18,702 nt of DNA from Podila epigama (taxonomy: Eukaryota; Mortierellomycota; Mortierellomycetes; Mortierellales; Mortierellaceae), in the NCBI GenBank assembly GCA_015679605.1, contig JAAAVE010000196.1, positions 1 through 18,702 on the forward strand, read 5' to 3'. Below the pieces are notes generated by a model, which searched no databases, was not told the origin of the DNA, and was given only the letters and a program-made list of their open reading frames with translations. Of this stretch, positions 1 through 9,527 are shown piece after piece. A program made the position numbers and the translations under genes. How positions within the stretch are numbered: position 1 is the first letter of the stretch; each line of letters starts with the position of its first letter.

Positions 1-414
1 AATATGTGAAGGTGAAAGATAGGAGGTCAAGTTTAAAAATTTGTGGCGAAGGATGTACGTTGGAGTATTACCAGGTGTTTGAAATCTAGCCTTAAGCAAC
101 TGCGATTACGACGATGCCAATAAATGAATCCTTATTTCCATTCCGGACGCTAAATGGGGAATAACAGCAGCCGATTCGCTGCATCCGATCGCACACAGTG
201 AAAGGAAGACACTATTTCCATCATTAGTAGGAATTAACTCTACGCCACCGAACATTTCGAGGGCGTACCTCCGCTCGCTAATACTGCGCTTTGGTTGGAA
301 GGTGAGAGAACGAAAGGGGACCAGATCTGCCACTTCAGCATCTAGCCAGACGTTCCCTTTCTCCCTTAACCTTCCTCCCTTCCTCCCACCCATCATCAAT
401 ACACATCTTTCGCC
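1..414. other. Upstream region and promoter of CCT5
   Basis: No gene can be supported here. The last 60 bases before the CCT5 start are pyrimidine-rich (repeated CTTCC/CTCCC blocks), as in many fungal promoters and 5' leaders, and the start codon sits in a good context (CGCCATGG). A minus-strand open frame (486 to 106) crosses the region and runs antisense to CCT5 exon 1. It shows no recognisable domain, so I do not call it. No clear TATA box is visible. Confidence 0.5.
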
Positions 415-2779
415 ATGGACGGAATGAACGCAGTCTACGCACAGGATGAGTATGGTCGTCCATTCATCATCCTTCGCGAGCAGCAAAAAAAGTCTAGAGT
501 CAGCGGCATTGAGGCTCAGAAGGTACTCTATCTGTCGTGCCTGAACACAACACGTTCGACATTCGTGGAACTCTGATCCTTCTCATGATTTGATGCCGCT
601 ATAAACCATTTATTTTTATGACAGTCTAATCAATCGACTTTACGGGCGATATTGCTCTGTACAATGTATTGTCTGTGGGATAAGCTGGGCGCCAAATCTC
701 GACACCGACTCGACATCTCGCACAACTTGATCACCTCACTATCAAGGGAGGCTGATTTAGGCAGCACCTTACTCACCTGGCTACTTTTGTTTACTTCTAG
801 TCCCACATCCTCGCGGCCAAAACTGTCGCCAACATTTTGAAGACCTCTCTTGGCCCTCGTGGTATGTCTCTTGATACGAAGCATGTAGCCCAGCCATCCT
901 GTACATGATCAAAGCTAACAATGTATGCCCTCGCGTATTTTTTTTTACTATACACAACAATCTTTAGGTCTCGACAAGATTCTGATCTCTCCCGATGGTG
1001 ATATCACTGTCACCAACGACGGCGCCACTATTCTCGACCAGATGGATGTTCATCATCAGATCGCCAAACTTCTTGTCCAGCTGTCAAAGTCCCAGGACGA
1101 CGAGATTGGTGACGGAACCACTGGTGTTGTTGGTACGTTGGGGTCTAAAAGCCACGAACCATCATCATGACACTCGCACTCTAAAAATTGACTTTCTATG
1201 CTATCATGCATCTGACCCAGAACTTCCTTTTCTCATTTTGTTTTTTCCTTACAGTCATGGCAGGAGCTCTTTTGGAGCAGGCTGAGCATTTATTGGACCG
1301 TGGCATTCACCCTATTCGCATCGCAGACGGTTTTGAGCGTGCTTGCCAAGTCGCTGTCGCTCATCTTGACACTATTTCCGATGTTGTCGAATTTTCTCGT
1401 GATAACACTGAGAACCTTTACAAGACTGCAAAGACTAGCTTGGGATCCAAGATGTAACGTTTGAGCACCGTTTTTTTTTCTTCAGCGATAACTTCATGAT
1501 CGATATCTATGTGGCAGTTAGAAGAGGATGGTTTGGACTTACATATTTTATATCTATTATTCACGGTCATCATAGTGTTTCCAAGTGCCACGACCAATAC
1601 GCCAAGATTGCTGTTGACGCTGTTCTCCAGGTTGCTGACCTGGAGCGCAAGGATGTTGATTTTGAGCTGATCAAGGTTGACGGCAAGGTTGGAGGATCTT
1701 TGGCCGATACTGTATTGGTAAAGGGAGTTGTTATCGACAAGGACTTTTCCCACCCCCAGATGCCTCGCGAGGTCAAGGATGCCAAGATTGCTATTTTGAC
1801 ATGTGCGTTTGAGCCCCCAAAGCCCAAGACCAAGCACAAGTTGGACATTACATCAGTGGAGGAGTACAAGAAGTTGCAGACGTATGAGAAGGAGAAGTTT
1901 GAGGAGATGATCAAGCAAGTCAAGGATACCGGTGCCAACCTTGTTATCTGCCAATGGGGATTCGATGATGAGGCCAATCATTTGTTGATGCAGAACCAGC
2001 TTCCCAGTGTCCGCTGGGTTGGAGGTCCCGAGATCGAGGTAAGCTATCATATTGTGTTTCTTTTTGTTGCCGACTGACCACGAGCTACGCTTTGATTAGC
2101 GAATAGCCATTAACTGTTTATTTGCTCGTTTTTATTCGCTTATACGTAGTTGATTGCTATTGCTACCAATGGACGCATTGTCCCTCGCTTTGAAGATCTC
2201 TCTGCTGCCAAGCTTGGAAATGCTGGTGTGATTCGTGAGTTGAGCTTTGGTACGACCAAGGACCGCATGTTAGTCATTGAAGAGTGCGCCAACACCCGCG
2301 CCGTCACTGTGTTTGTTCGTGGAGGAAACAAGATGATTATCGACGAGGCCAAGCGTTCACTCCATGATGCCATCTGCGTCGTCCGCAACTTGGTCCGTGA
2401 TAACCGTGTCGTTTATGGAGGTGGTGCTGCTGAGATTGCCTGCTCTTTGGCTGTGTCCAAGGCTGCTGATGAGGTTGCCAGCGTTCACCAGTATGCTATG
2501 CGTGCCTTCTCCGAGGCTCTTGAGGCCATTCCATTGGCTCTTGCCGAGAACTCTGGCCTGCCTCCAATTGAAACGTTGGCCGAGGTCAAGGCTCGCCAGG
2601 TGACCGAGAACAACAGCAGATTGGGCGTTGACTGTCTTTACAAGGGCACCAACGACATGAAGGAGCAGTTCGTTTACGATCCCCTGATTTCCAAGAGACA
2701 GCAGATTCTCTTGGCAACACAGTTGGTCAAGCACATTCTTAAGATCGATGATGTGATCACCAGCTCGGGCGAGCAATAG
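415..2779 (+). CDS. CCT5: T-complex protein 1 subunit epsilon (CCT5, TRiC chaperonin)
   Basis: This is the epsilon subunit of the cytosolic group II chaperonin CCT/TRiC, an ATP-driven hetero-oligomeric ring that folds actin, tubulin and WD40 proteins. Exons: 415-522, 801-861, 968-1132, 1255-1453, 1576-2038, 2150-2779, joined in phase to 542 codons (541 aa, the family's usual length). The equatorial nucleotide-site motifs NDGATIL (residues 73-79) and GDGTTG (104-109) are present. So are the subunit-specific N-terminal DEYGRPF, the apical-domain [13 protein letters not shown], and GGGAAE and GTNDMKEQ near the C-terminus. Introns are 106-278 bp with GTA donors. The start was chosen because [17 protein letters not shown] aligns with the family N-terminus and has a strong CCATGG context. 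Codon use is biased towards C/G-ending codons, suggesting high expression. The subunit assignment is firm because epsilon signatures run the full length. Confidence 0.97.
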
Positions 2780-2979
2780 TCGAAGGTTATTTTGTTTCTT
2801 GAGCGCAGTGGAATAGTTAAAAGAAGAAAAAAAGGCATATTTTCATTTCATTTCATTCCTCTTTTTTTTTGTGCGTGATCACGTGTGCGATCGCGTTTAT
2901 TTTTTGACCCTGTTTTCCCAATGAGCGATCTTTCAACTTTGACCTTTGACACATTATCCTTCCAGGTGTGCAGGATGGC
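2780..2979 (+). promoter_or_regulatory. Short CCT5-HAUS6 spacer with palindrome cluster
   Basis: This 200-bp spacer must hold the CCT5 3' end and the HAUS6 promoter and leader. It has a T-rich tract (about 2840-2870) followed by three palindromes in about 20 bases: GTGATCAC (2875-2882), an overlapping CACGTG E-box (2880-2885) and GCGATCGC (2887-2894). CACGTG is the classic bHLH core. Binding here is inference. An ATG at 2921 lies upstream of the proposed HAUS6 start in another frame. Confidence 0.35.
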
Positions 2980-5900
2980 ATGTTTGCCCCATTTCCAACG
3001 CCATCAAAGCAAATGTCAAACTCCAGCACATCTCTGGCACAAGTGCCCACTTCGGCAGAGGTTATTCGAACCAATTTTTTCACCAACCTCATTCTCCTTG
3101 GAGTCCAAGCGCACTCATCACAGACATTCGACAACACCCAACATGGAGTACGTTCTACATTAGTAGGAGAAGGGAGCCGCGGTCGTAATCAGCATCAGTT
3201 TTTCCAGCACCACTCAATTGTAATAGATACAATTCCAAGTGGGACGACCGGGGGTACAAGGCCACTTGAGCTGAATAGGCTCGTTTTTGCCAAAGGCCAT
3301 CAATCGGCCAAGGCTCTCGAGTTTATTCTTTGGTTCTTGTTCCAGAAACTGGACATGAGTCGAGCACAGAAAGAGTTTAAAGGCTGCTGGCCCATCCTCG
3401 ATCGAAACGATGCCAGAGAATTCAGAAACGTTGCCTTCAAGTGGATGGAGCAGCTTCGAAAAGATGGCTGTTTCAATCTTGGTCTCAGTATCGGGTCTGG
3501 TTCATCGTCACTGCACTCAAATGGACTACAACAGTTGGAGAATATCACGCACACATCTCAACGGCAGGGGTCACTCTCAGATTCTCATCTTCCTCAAGCT
3601 ACGCGGACGCGGACGATATCATTTAGCTCGACCACGTCATCGATGAGCAGGCAACTACGCACAGGCTTGGCATTATTTGTACCAACGATACGACGAAGCT
3701 ACCTGGATGAATCGATTGGCGAGAGGATAGAACAGCTGGTTCTGATTCTATCAACCTATGTTCTCTCCCAAGTTGTTCAGCAGACTATCGAGGATAATCA
3801 GAAAGCAAATAGTTCAGAGACCCCCACTGATGTAGCTTATGATAAGGAGCTCCTCCGACTTGCAGGATCAGTTCCTGGTAGTCAGTATGAAGAAGAGGAA
3901 GCTCTTGGGGAGATCGAAGCACAGATTGAGACTCGGGCGGCCCGTTATGCTCAGGAAGTAGAACGAAAGGAGGATGCTCGAAATCGCTTTGAAGCTCAAA
4001 AGCAAGAACTGGATGCTAGGACTCGTCGTGTATCTTTGGACTTGGTATGAGCAGCACACAAATCGTTTTGGTGCTTTAGACTTCTTGATATTGTTTGATG
4101 ACGAATCTGTCTTTCTTTTTTTCCTTCTTGTTGTTATTGCGTCTAATGGCTTTTTACATCACCAAAAATCCATAGGCTGCACTAGAAGAAGATCGCCAAA
4201 GGTTCTTGAAAAGACACTCACGTTTCTGTGACCAGGATGTAACAACATCGGCGAAACACGAACGACTTGACAATAATTGGACAGCGAAAGCAGTAGAGAG
4301 CTGGCGGCCAATTTTTAGCTTTTTGGAAGGAAAAATCAGCCACCCAAATCAGAGTACGTTGAACAGGAGCTTATCGCAGAATGATACTTCACTGACATTG
4401 ACTCGCCTGTGGGAACAAGTTGGAGCGGTAAGGCTTTTTCTTCATTCTATTCATTCTCTGCTGGGGTCATCGAAAGATAACATGGCTGCTGACACGTGTC
4501 AACTTCTTATGGGTACTGTAGAGCTCATCTCTGGACGGCAAACCTGATTTTGATCTATCAACAGTTGTTGGTGGCTGGAAGAAATGCATGCAAACGGTAA
4601 AAAGCAACCAACATTCACTGCTACACCAGAGGACGATTAGAGATAACAATGACTCTCTAGAGTCGACCTACTCTCACCATCGTTCCAGTGTAGATAGTGT
4701 GCGGGAGTCGAAACACAGATTGGAGTGCAGACTGAAGGAAACCTCAAGGCGCGTTGAAAGGTTGCAAAGGTACGTTAGACCACACGTCGTAGTATGTCAA
4801 CAAGGCCATGTTCACAACCCTCGCGTATTAACGTTGGAGCATATACCAATTTTCCATACAGGGAGCAATCGATACTTCGTTGGCCATACCGACGCTTGCT
4901 GACGACTTTGCCAACTCTGGAAGGGTCGCAGTCGACCAGGCGATCTGGTCATGCTGAAAGCATACAAGCGGAAGCACTTGAGAAGGCGGAGCGTCTCTCG
5001 CAACACTTTGCCACTAGCCCCAAGCACGGTAAGTCAAAAGCCTATTAAATGAGTCGCCTTAGCTTATTATACATGCTCTAACGATTATTACTGGTGTATT
5101 GAAGATTCCTTGGTAGATGAGGGCTCAAGACGCATCAAAGACTATGTTCGTCAGTCCGTTCAAGAGCTGAATCAGAATCATCCAAAGGCATTGCTGACTG
5201 CGCTTGGTATCCGAGGTAAGAAGCAGCATATATTGGCAAAGGCAAGATTGGTTTCTTTTATCGACGGCGCATAACTTACAGTCGAATATATATTCTTTGC
5301 CCAGATCAAGTAGCTATCTTCTCGGCGCCACCAATGCCAATCCGGAAAGTACCTGCAGTTACCTGCTCCTCACTTTCAAAACCAAGTTTGCGCGTGCCTC
5401 TGGAGCAGGCACACGGGTCAGTTTTAGGTGCTAAGACAGCGTCACCGTTGATAAAGTCTGTCATTCGCCCACCCGCGGCCGCGGCACCTCGACGGTTGGA
5501 TATTCACTCTGGTAGTGTTTCTACCAGACGAACTGAGATCACCTCACGGATAGCCATCAAGAAACCTTCTCCAGCGGACCTGATCACCCCACGCAGCTTG
5601 AATCGCAGTGCGTCTTATGAAGAGCTGTGTGAAGAGGTAAAGTCTGACATATGCCAGCTTCGCCGATTTTGCGCATGTTGTAACTTACAGCATTTGACTG
5701 ACATGAACGTAAACTATCTCTTTATTAGATTGTATCGTCATTGACAGTTGAGAACGAAGGCACCATGACCCCACCTCGGTGCAAGAGTGGTCCTTTTAGA
5801 CCGCTGTCGAAACTGCCCTCTTCTAATACACTAGTCAAGAGTGCCGATTCTCACGCATCAAAGGCCAACATCGTGGGCTCTACGATACCCACTCCATTAC

Positions 5901-8173
5901 CAATGGACGGCAATCGCACGCTTCCTAAGGGACGCTCTCCATTCCTTGCTTCACTCATGCGAAGTAGGACAGTCACCTCCTTGCGAGAGAGTCGAGTAGT
6001 TGGGTCAAGCTCGGATTATATCGCATCACAACACTCTAGTCATGCCAGTTCACATCATCCGTCAGCTAGCGTTATTGGCAAGAGTAGTGTGGGATCGTCC
6101 AAGAAACGAAGGCAGTCGTCCGACTTTCCTGAACTGTCAAGACCTCATCTTGCCCCTAGCACTCCGGAACCGAAACACTCTGCGCATCTTGCTGCTGATG
6201 TGACGGAGGGTGAGATTGTTGTTCGCGAACAGATGAGCAATCCCTTTCAGGATAGTGACGATGGTGATGTCTCCCCGAATACTCCAAGCAAGAGGCGACG
6301 TTTGGATTTGACAGAGCATACGATAGACTTGGAAAACAAACGACCTTCTGATGACTATGACCGGGTCCAGTCCGGCTATCTGTTTCCGCCCAATACTCCT
6401 AACCACAAGACTGCCAAGGCATCTTGCTTCACTGGTTTGACATTGCACGACCTCCGAGCTCCAACACCGAAAACGGAAAGAACATATAACTTGCAAACTG
6501 GCTCACCGTTGCCGCCAAGACCCATGCCAATCATGTTTCTGCATACCCCTCAACAGAAAAAGCTATATGAAGAGATGGCAGCTCGGAGTGCCGCGGCTTC
6601 CAAGTCACCCTTGCCCAGCCCACCAGCGAAGCCAAACCTTGGGCTGCCAACATTTGCGTCCAAATCGACAGCAGTGTCCCCCGCACGCAATCCCGTATTC
6701 AGCTCGTCCATCTTTTCCAGATTCAATTTTGGAAGCACACCTGATCATCAAGCCGGTGTGCTGCTGGAAAGCCCCGTCAAAGGGCCAAAGTCAAATAATG
6801 CACCTATGCACTCTATGACGAAGGCATTGGATTCGCCGTTATCGCTGCCTTGTTCGGCAGGATCAAAATCCGCTGCTTTTTCAACGAGAACACCTAGGGT
6901 CACGGAAAAGACAATGGGGTCATCTACCAGGGTGCACCGACTTTTGTCAGGAAACTCGGTCACTCTAGACCGTATGAGTCATGTCGACAACAAGGGTCCC
7001 GGATGTGTTGCAACGACAGAACAAGGAGCAATATCTTCACCTTTGGAGGCAACGTCAGATGAACCTACCCACTCTATCATCGCCATCAATGATAGCACGA
7101 AGCGGCCACGAGTACAGGCAATGAAAAGACAGCAAAAATCCTCGGAAACGACTCCCTCTTCAAGCGCGACTTCCAATCCAAGTCCTTGGGGAAGACCACC
7201 GTCGTGGAAACCAAAGTCACCACGAATGATTGACATGGAAAAGAAGCGGATGAGGGAGCGAACGGCACGCCTGGCGGCCAAGTTTGGCCCCGTTCCAATC
7301 GCGTTTGATATGGATTCTAAACAATCGCTTGGTTCTCTAAAGGTTTCTGTATATGGGAAACCGACCAATACTGGTAATTCAATATCATCCCAGTCATCCA
7401 TGTCATTGGGTTCGAGTATAGCGTCGCTGCACAACAAGTCGACGGAGACACTGCGGGAAGCTCATGACCGCGTTGAGGAGGACGATGAAGAGAACGGTGA
7501 TGACGAGTACGATAGTGGAAGTATCAGTCCAACGGCGGTATCACCTATCAAGGGCTCGCAGCTCTTTTCTCAATCGACGTTCCAGCCCTTTGCCTCTCTC
7601 TTTTCAACGCGTGATACTGGCATGTTTTCTCGGTCTACGGCGGCTCAGTTCCACACGCCCTATCCAGCAACCCGTCCTTCACTATTGGTGACCAAGTCCG
7701 ACGCCGAGAGGAACGCGAAAGAGGCCACGCGTGTCTCCAAGGAGACACCACGAACAGTGGCATCGCCGAGTCCATTTTTGAAGGATGGGAAGGAAGGCCA
7801 TGAAGAGGAAGATGAAGATGAAGAAGCTGAGAGGCGACGTGTCTTGGACGGCCCCATGACAACGAACTTTGAAGAAGATGACAGGAGTACTGTCAGGGTT
7901 CGGGAGGAGGAAGAGGAGACGATTCTACACAAGGCGCTGCAGTCAATCTTTGCGGAGGGGACAAAATCGTCTGGGGACGAAGGACGGAAAGGTGAACGAT
8001 TATCGACTCGTCGGGACTCTCGACTGTTTAAGGAATCGCAAGGAAGCGAGAGGGGATTTGGCCAAGAGGAGATGGATGGAGAGTCAGAGATCAAAGGGCT
8101 GTTTGATGAGAGAATGCCTGATGGTCTTGACTTGGACGAGGCGCTATGGGAAACTACAGAGGTGTACACTTGA
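2980..8173 (+). CDS. HAUS6: HAUS augmin-like complex subunit 6 homologue
   Basis: Augmin recruits gamma-tubulin complexes to existing microtubules for branching nucleation in the spindle; HAUS6 carries the microtubule-proximal N-terminal domain. Proposed exons: 2980-4044, 4176-4427, 4565-4596, 4641-4769, 4862-5028, 5105-5215, 5305-5636, 5729-8173, in phase to 1510 aa. The N-terminal family signature is clear: a helix near residues 28-42, then ALEFILWFLFQKLD (about 112-125) and FKGCWPILDRNDAREFRN (133-150). A predicted coiled coil follows (about 310-375, rich in E/R/Q/A). From about residue 590 the chain is disordered, Ser/Pro-rich, with many S/T-P sites (possible CDK targets), basic KRRRLDL-type clusters near 821 and 884, and acidic patches near 1278 and 1390. 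It is longer than the roughly 950-residue human protein. Uncertain parts: the start (see ATG 2921) and splicing at 4428-4640, where an alternative exon pair 4176-4512 and 4565-4769 is also in frame (1553 aa). Confidence 0.83.
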
Positions 8174-8451
8174 CAACACGCGACTTGTCAACAGGCTCCT
8201 TTTTTTTAATGTTGCAAGAATATTTGCTTTAATTACAACCGTGCATGGAGAAACACCAACAGGAAATACGAGGCAAACAGTTATCTGCATACTGAAGATA
8301 TTGCAAATCGAAACGCCTTCACTTTTCAAGAATGAAAGCCGTTTGGCGGACGTGCACAATTTTCGTCCTGTGCAGACTTTTTTTAATGCCTTTTTGGCTA
8401 TTTTTCCTATACAATTTGAAATCACTCTTGATCCCTCGTTAATCTCATGCT
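8174..8451. other. Convergent intergenic region HAUS6/LAMTOR5
   Basis: No gene is supported in these 278 bases, which hold the facing 3' ends of HAUS6 (+) and LAMTOR5 (-). The first plus-strand AATAAA after the HAUS6 stop that I see is at 8536-8541, beyond the last LAMTOR5 exon. HAUS6 transcripts may therefore run antisense through that exon unless an unrecognised nearer signal is used. Confidence 0.45.
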
Positions 8452-9127
8452 TCAGCTCTTCCATACTGCCAATGTGTGATTTCCTTCACTCCTGATCAAT
8501 ATCGTGCTATTTTATAAGACCAGGTCAAAAAAATTAATAAATGAGTAAACGCCGTTTACAGTGGTTTTCATTCAAGCGAGAGAAAAAAAAAAAGAAAATG
8601 TGGATAATTCTTACTGATGACCATAGTCGACAGAGATGGTGGGTGTATCTTCCTTTGTATCCGAACCACCGCGTTTCATATCAGCAATATCTTTGGCGTG
8701 AGATGCAATGGAGGCGATAAATCCTGCCGATGAGGCCTTGGCAATGCCACGAGCTATTAAAAAAAACACACACACGTTATCGTATTAAATTATAGGGAGA
8801 GTGTTTCTGTTTGTAAACTGGATGCATAATTGCTTCTTTGCTGTTTGTCAAGTGTGCAGTTTTTTTTTTTTTTTTTTTTTGGTGAGGGAGGGTACAAGGA
8901 AAAGCACAACTAAATTACCTCCAAGGCAAAGTCCATGCTCGTCAGCAATAAGTACGCCTACGACACCTTCTGACTCTGCACTATCGTATTTGGAGCACGA
9001 GAAGATGGATGAGTAAGTGATGGTATATCTTTTATCATTCCTTCGAGTAAGTTGAAAAAATACTGTTGAAAATGCTGGTTGGTTTTCCATACAGTTTTGT
9101 GAGGATGTTATTGATGCCGGTTTCCAT
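8452..9127 (-). CDS. LAMTOR5: LAMTOR5/HBXIP-like Ragulator complex subunit
   Basis: This is a small roadblock-fold protein of the Ragulator complex, which anchors Rag GTPases to the lysosome/vacuole for TORC1 amino-acid signalling. Minus-strand exons in transcript order: 9127-9093, 9028-8919, 8753-8615, 8506-8452; together 339 nt, 112 aa (human short form about 91). The diagnostic core is EGVVGVLIADEHGLCLGARG followed by an Ala/Ser-rich helix (KASSAGFIASIASHAKDI), matching the family pattern VGVL..D..GL.LG.RG. The last exon supplies the final beta strands, TILIRSEGNHTLAVWKS, which match the expected C-terminal pattern. Without that 55-nt exon the protein would stop at 8611, because the donor CA|GTAAGA contains an in-frame TAA. 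Exon 1 encodes only METGINNILTK plus two bases and is the least certain. Intron 8754-8918 contains a 21-base homopolymer. The gene is divergent from WRAP53 and convergent with HAUS6. Confidence 0.85.
8860..8880. repeat. Homopolymer T21 tract in LAMTOR5 intron 2
   Basis: There are twenty-one consecutive T on the plus strand (A on the LAMTOR5 transcript), inside intron 8754-8918. It is a likely length-variable microsatellite. It is too far from the acceptor, and of the wrong base on the transcript, to be the polypyrimidine tract. Confidence 0.9.
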
Positions 9128-9527
9128 TGAAAGTAAGTTTGTATGAGTATGGGAAAAAGCGAGTACAAGTATATGTATGTGTGTGTTGTATATGAATGAA
9201 TGTGTGCGTGTGGGTGTGTTGTGTGTGTGTGATGCGAATTGTGTGAATTGTATGGCGAGTGTGCAATTTTGATGGGTGGGTGGGTTTAAAGAATGGTTGG
9301 TCACATTTTGCACCTGTTTCGATAAACTTTTTGACTTTTCTTTTTCTCGCTCTTTTCCTACTTTGTCCTCAATTTGCCCTCTGCTCCTAGTCGCCTCGCC
9401 TTGATTCTCCTAATCGCATCAATGCGCAAACAATTGTGCACCAACCATCACTAGTCAAACCAGATCACTTTAGCTTACTGGTATTCGCACAAAGAACTTG
9501 TCAGCATAGAATTCGGAGGGCGGCATA
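9128..9527. promoter_or_regulatory. Bidirectional promoter region LAMTOR5 / WRAP53
   Basis: These 400 bases separate the divergent starts of LAMTOR5 (-) and WRAP53 (+) and contain no supported gene. The left third is TG-rich on the plus strand (about 9171-9235, including runs of GTGTGT and GTGTGTGTGT). It would be a CA-rich leader on the LAMTOR5 transcript and could adopt Z-form. The right part (9320-9400) is C/T-rich, typical of a fungal promoter, and leads to the WRAP53 start context GGCATAATGA. Confidence 0.6.
9171..9235. repeat. Imperfect (TG)n tract
   Basis: This is an interrupted TG/GTGTG dinucleotide tract with TATG and AATG interruptions, lying just upstream of the LAMTOR5 start. The length is likely polymorphic. 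Confidence 0.7.

Noticed and set aside
106-486. 126-codon minus-strand open frame upstream of and antisense to CCT5 exon 1
   Set aside because: It overlaps a certain coding exon and the CCT5 promoter, has no recognisable domain, and its composition looks like a chance frame. A divergent gene leaving the left edge cannot be excluded.
3019-3070. tRNA B-box-like TTATTCGAACC in HAUS6 exon 1
   Set aside because: It lies within coding sequence, with no matching A-box or acceptor stem.
7660-8169. 169-codon minus-strand frame opposite the HAUS6 tail
   Set aside because: Its serine-rich translation is simply the reverse complement of the Glu/Asp/Arg-rich HAUS6 tail.
8144-8464. 106-codon minus-strand frame between HAUS6 and LAMTOR5
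   Set aside because: It overlaps both the HAUS6 end and the LAMTOR5 last exon in another frame and has no recognisable features.
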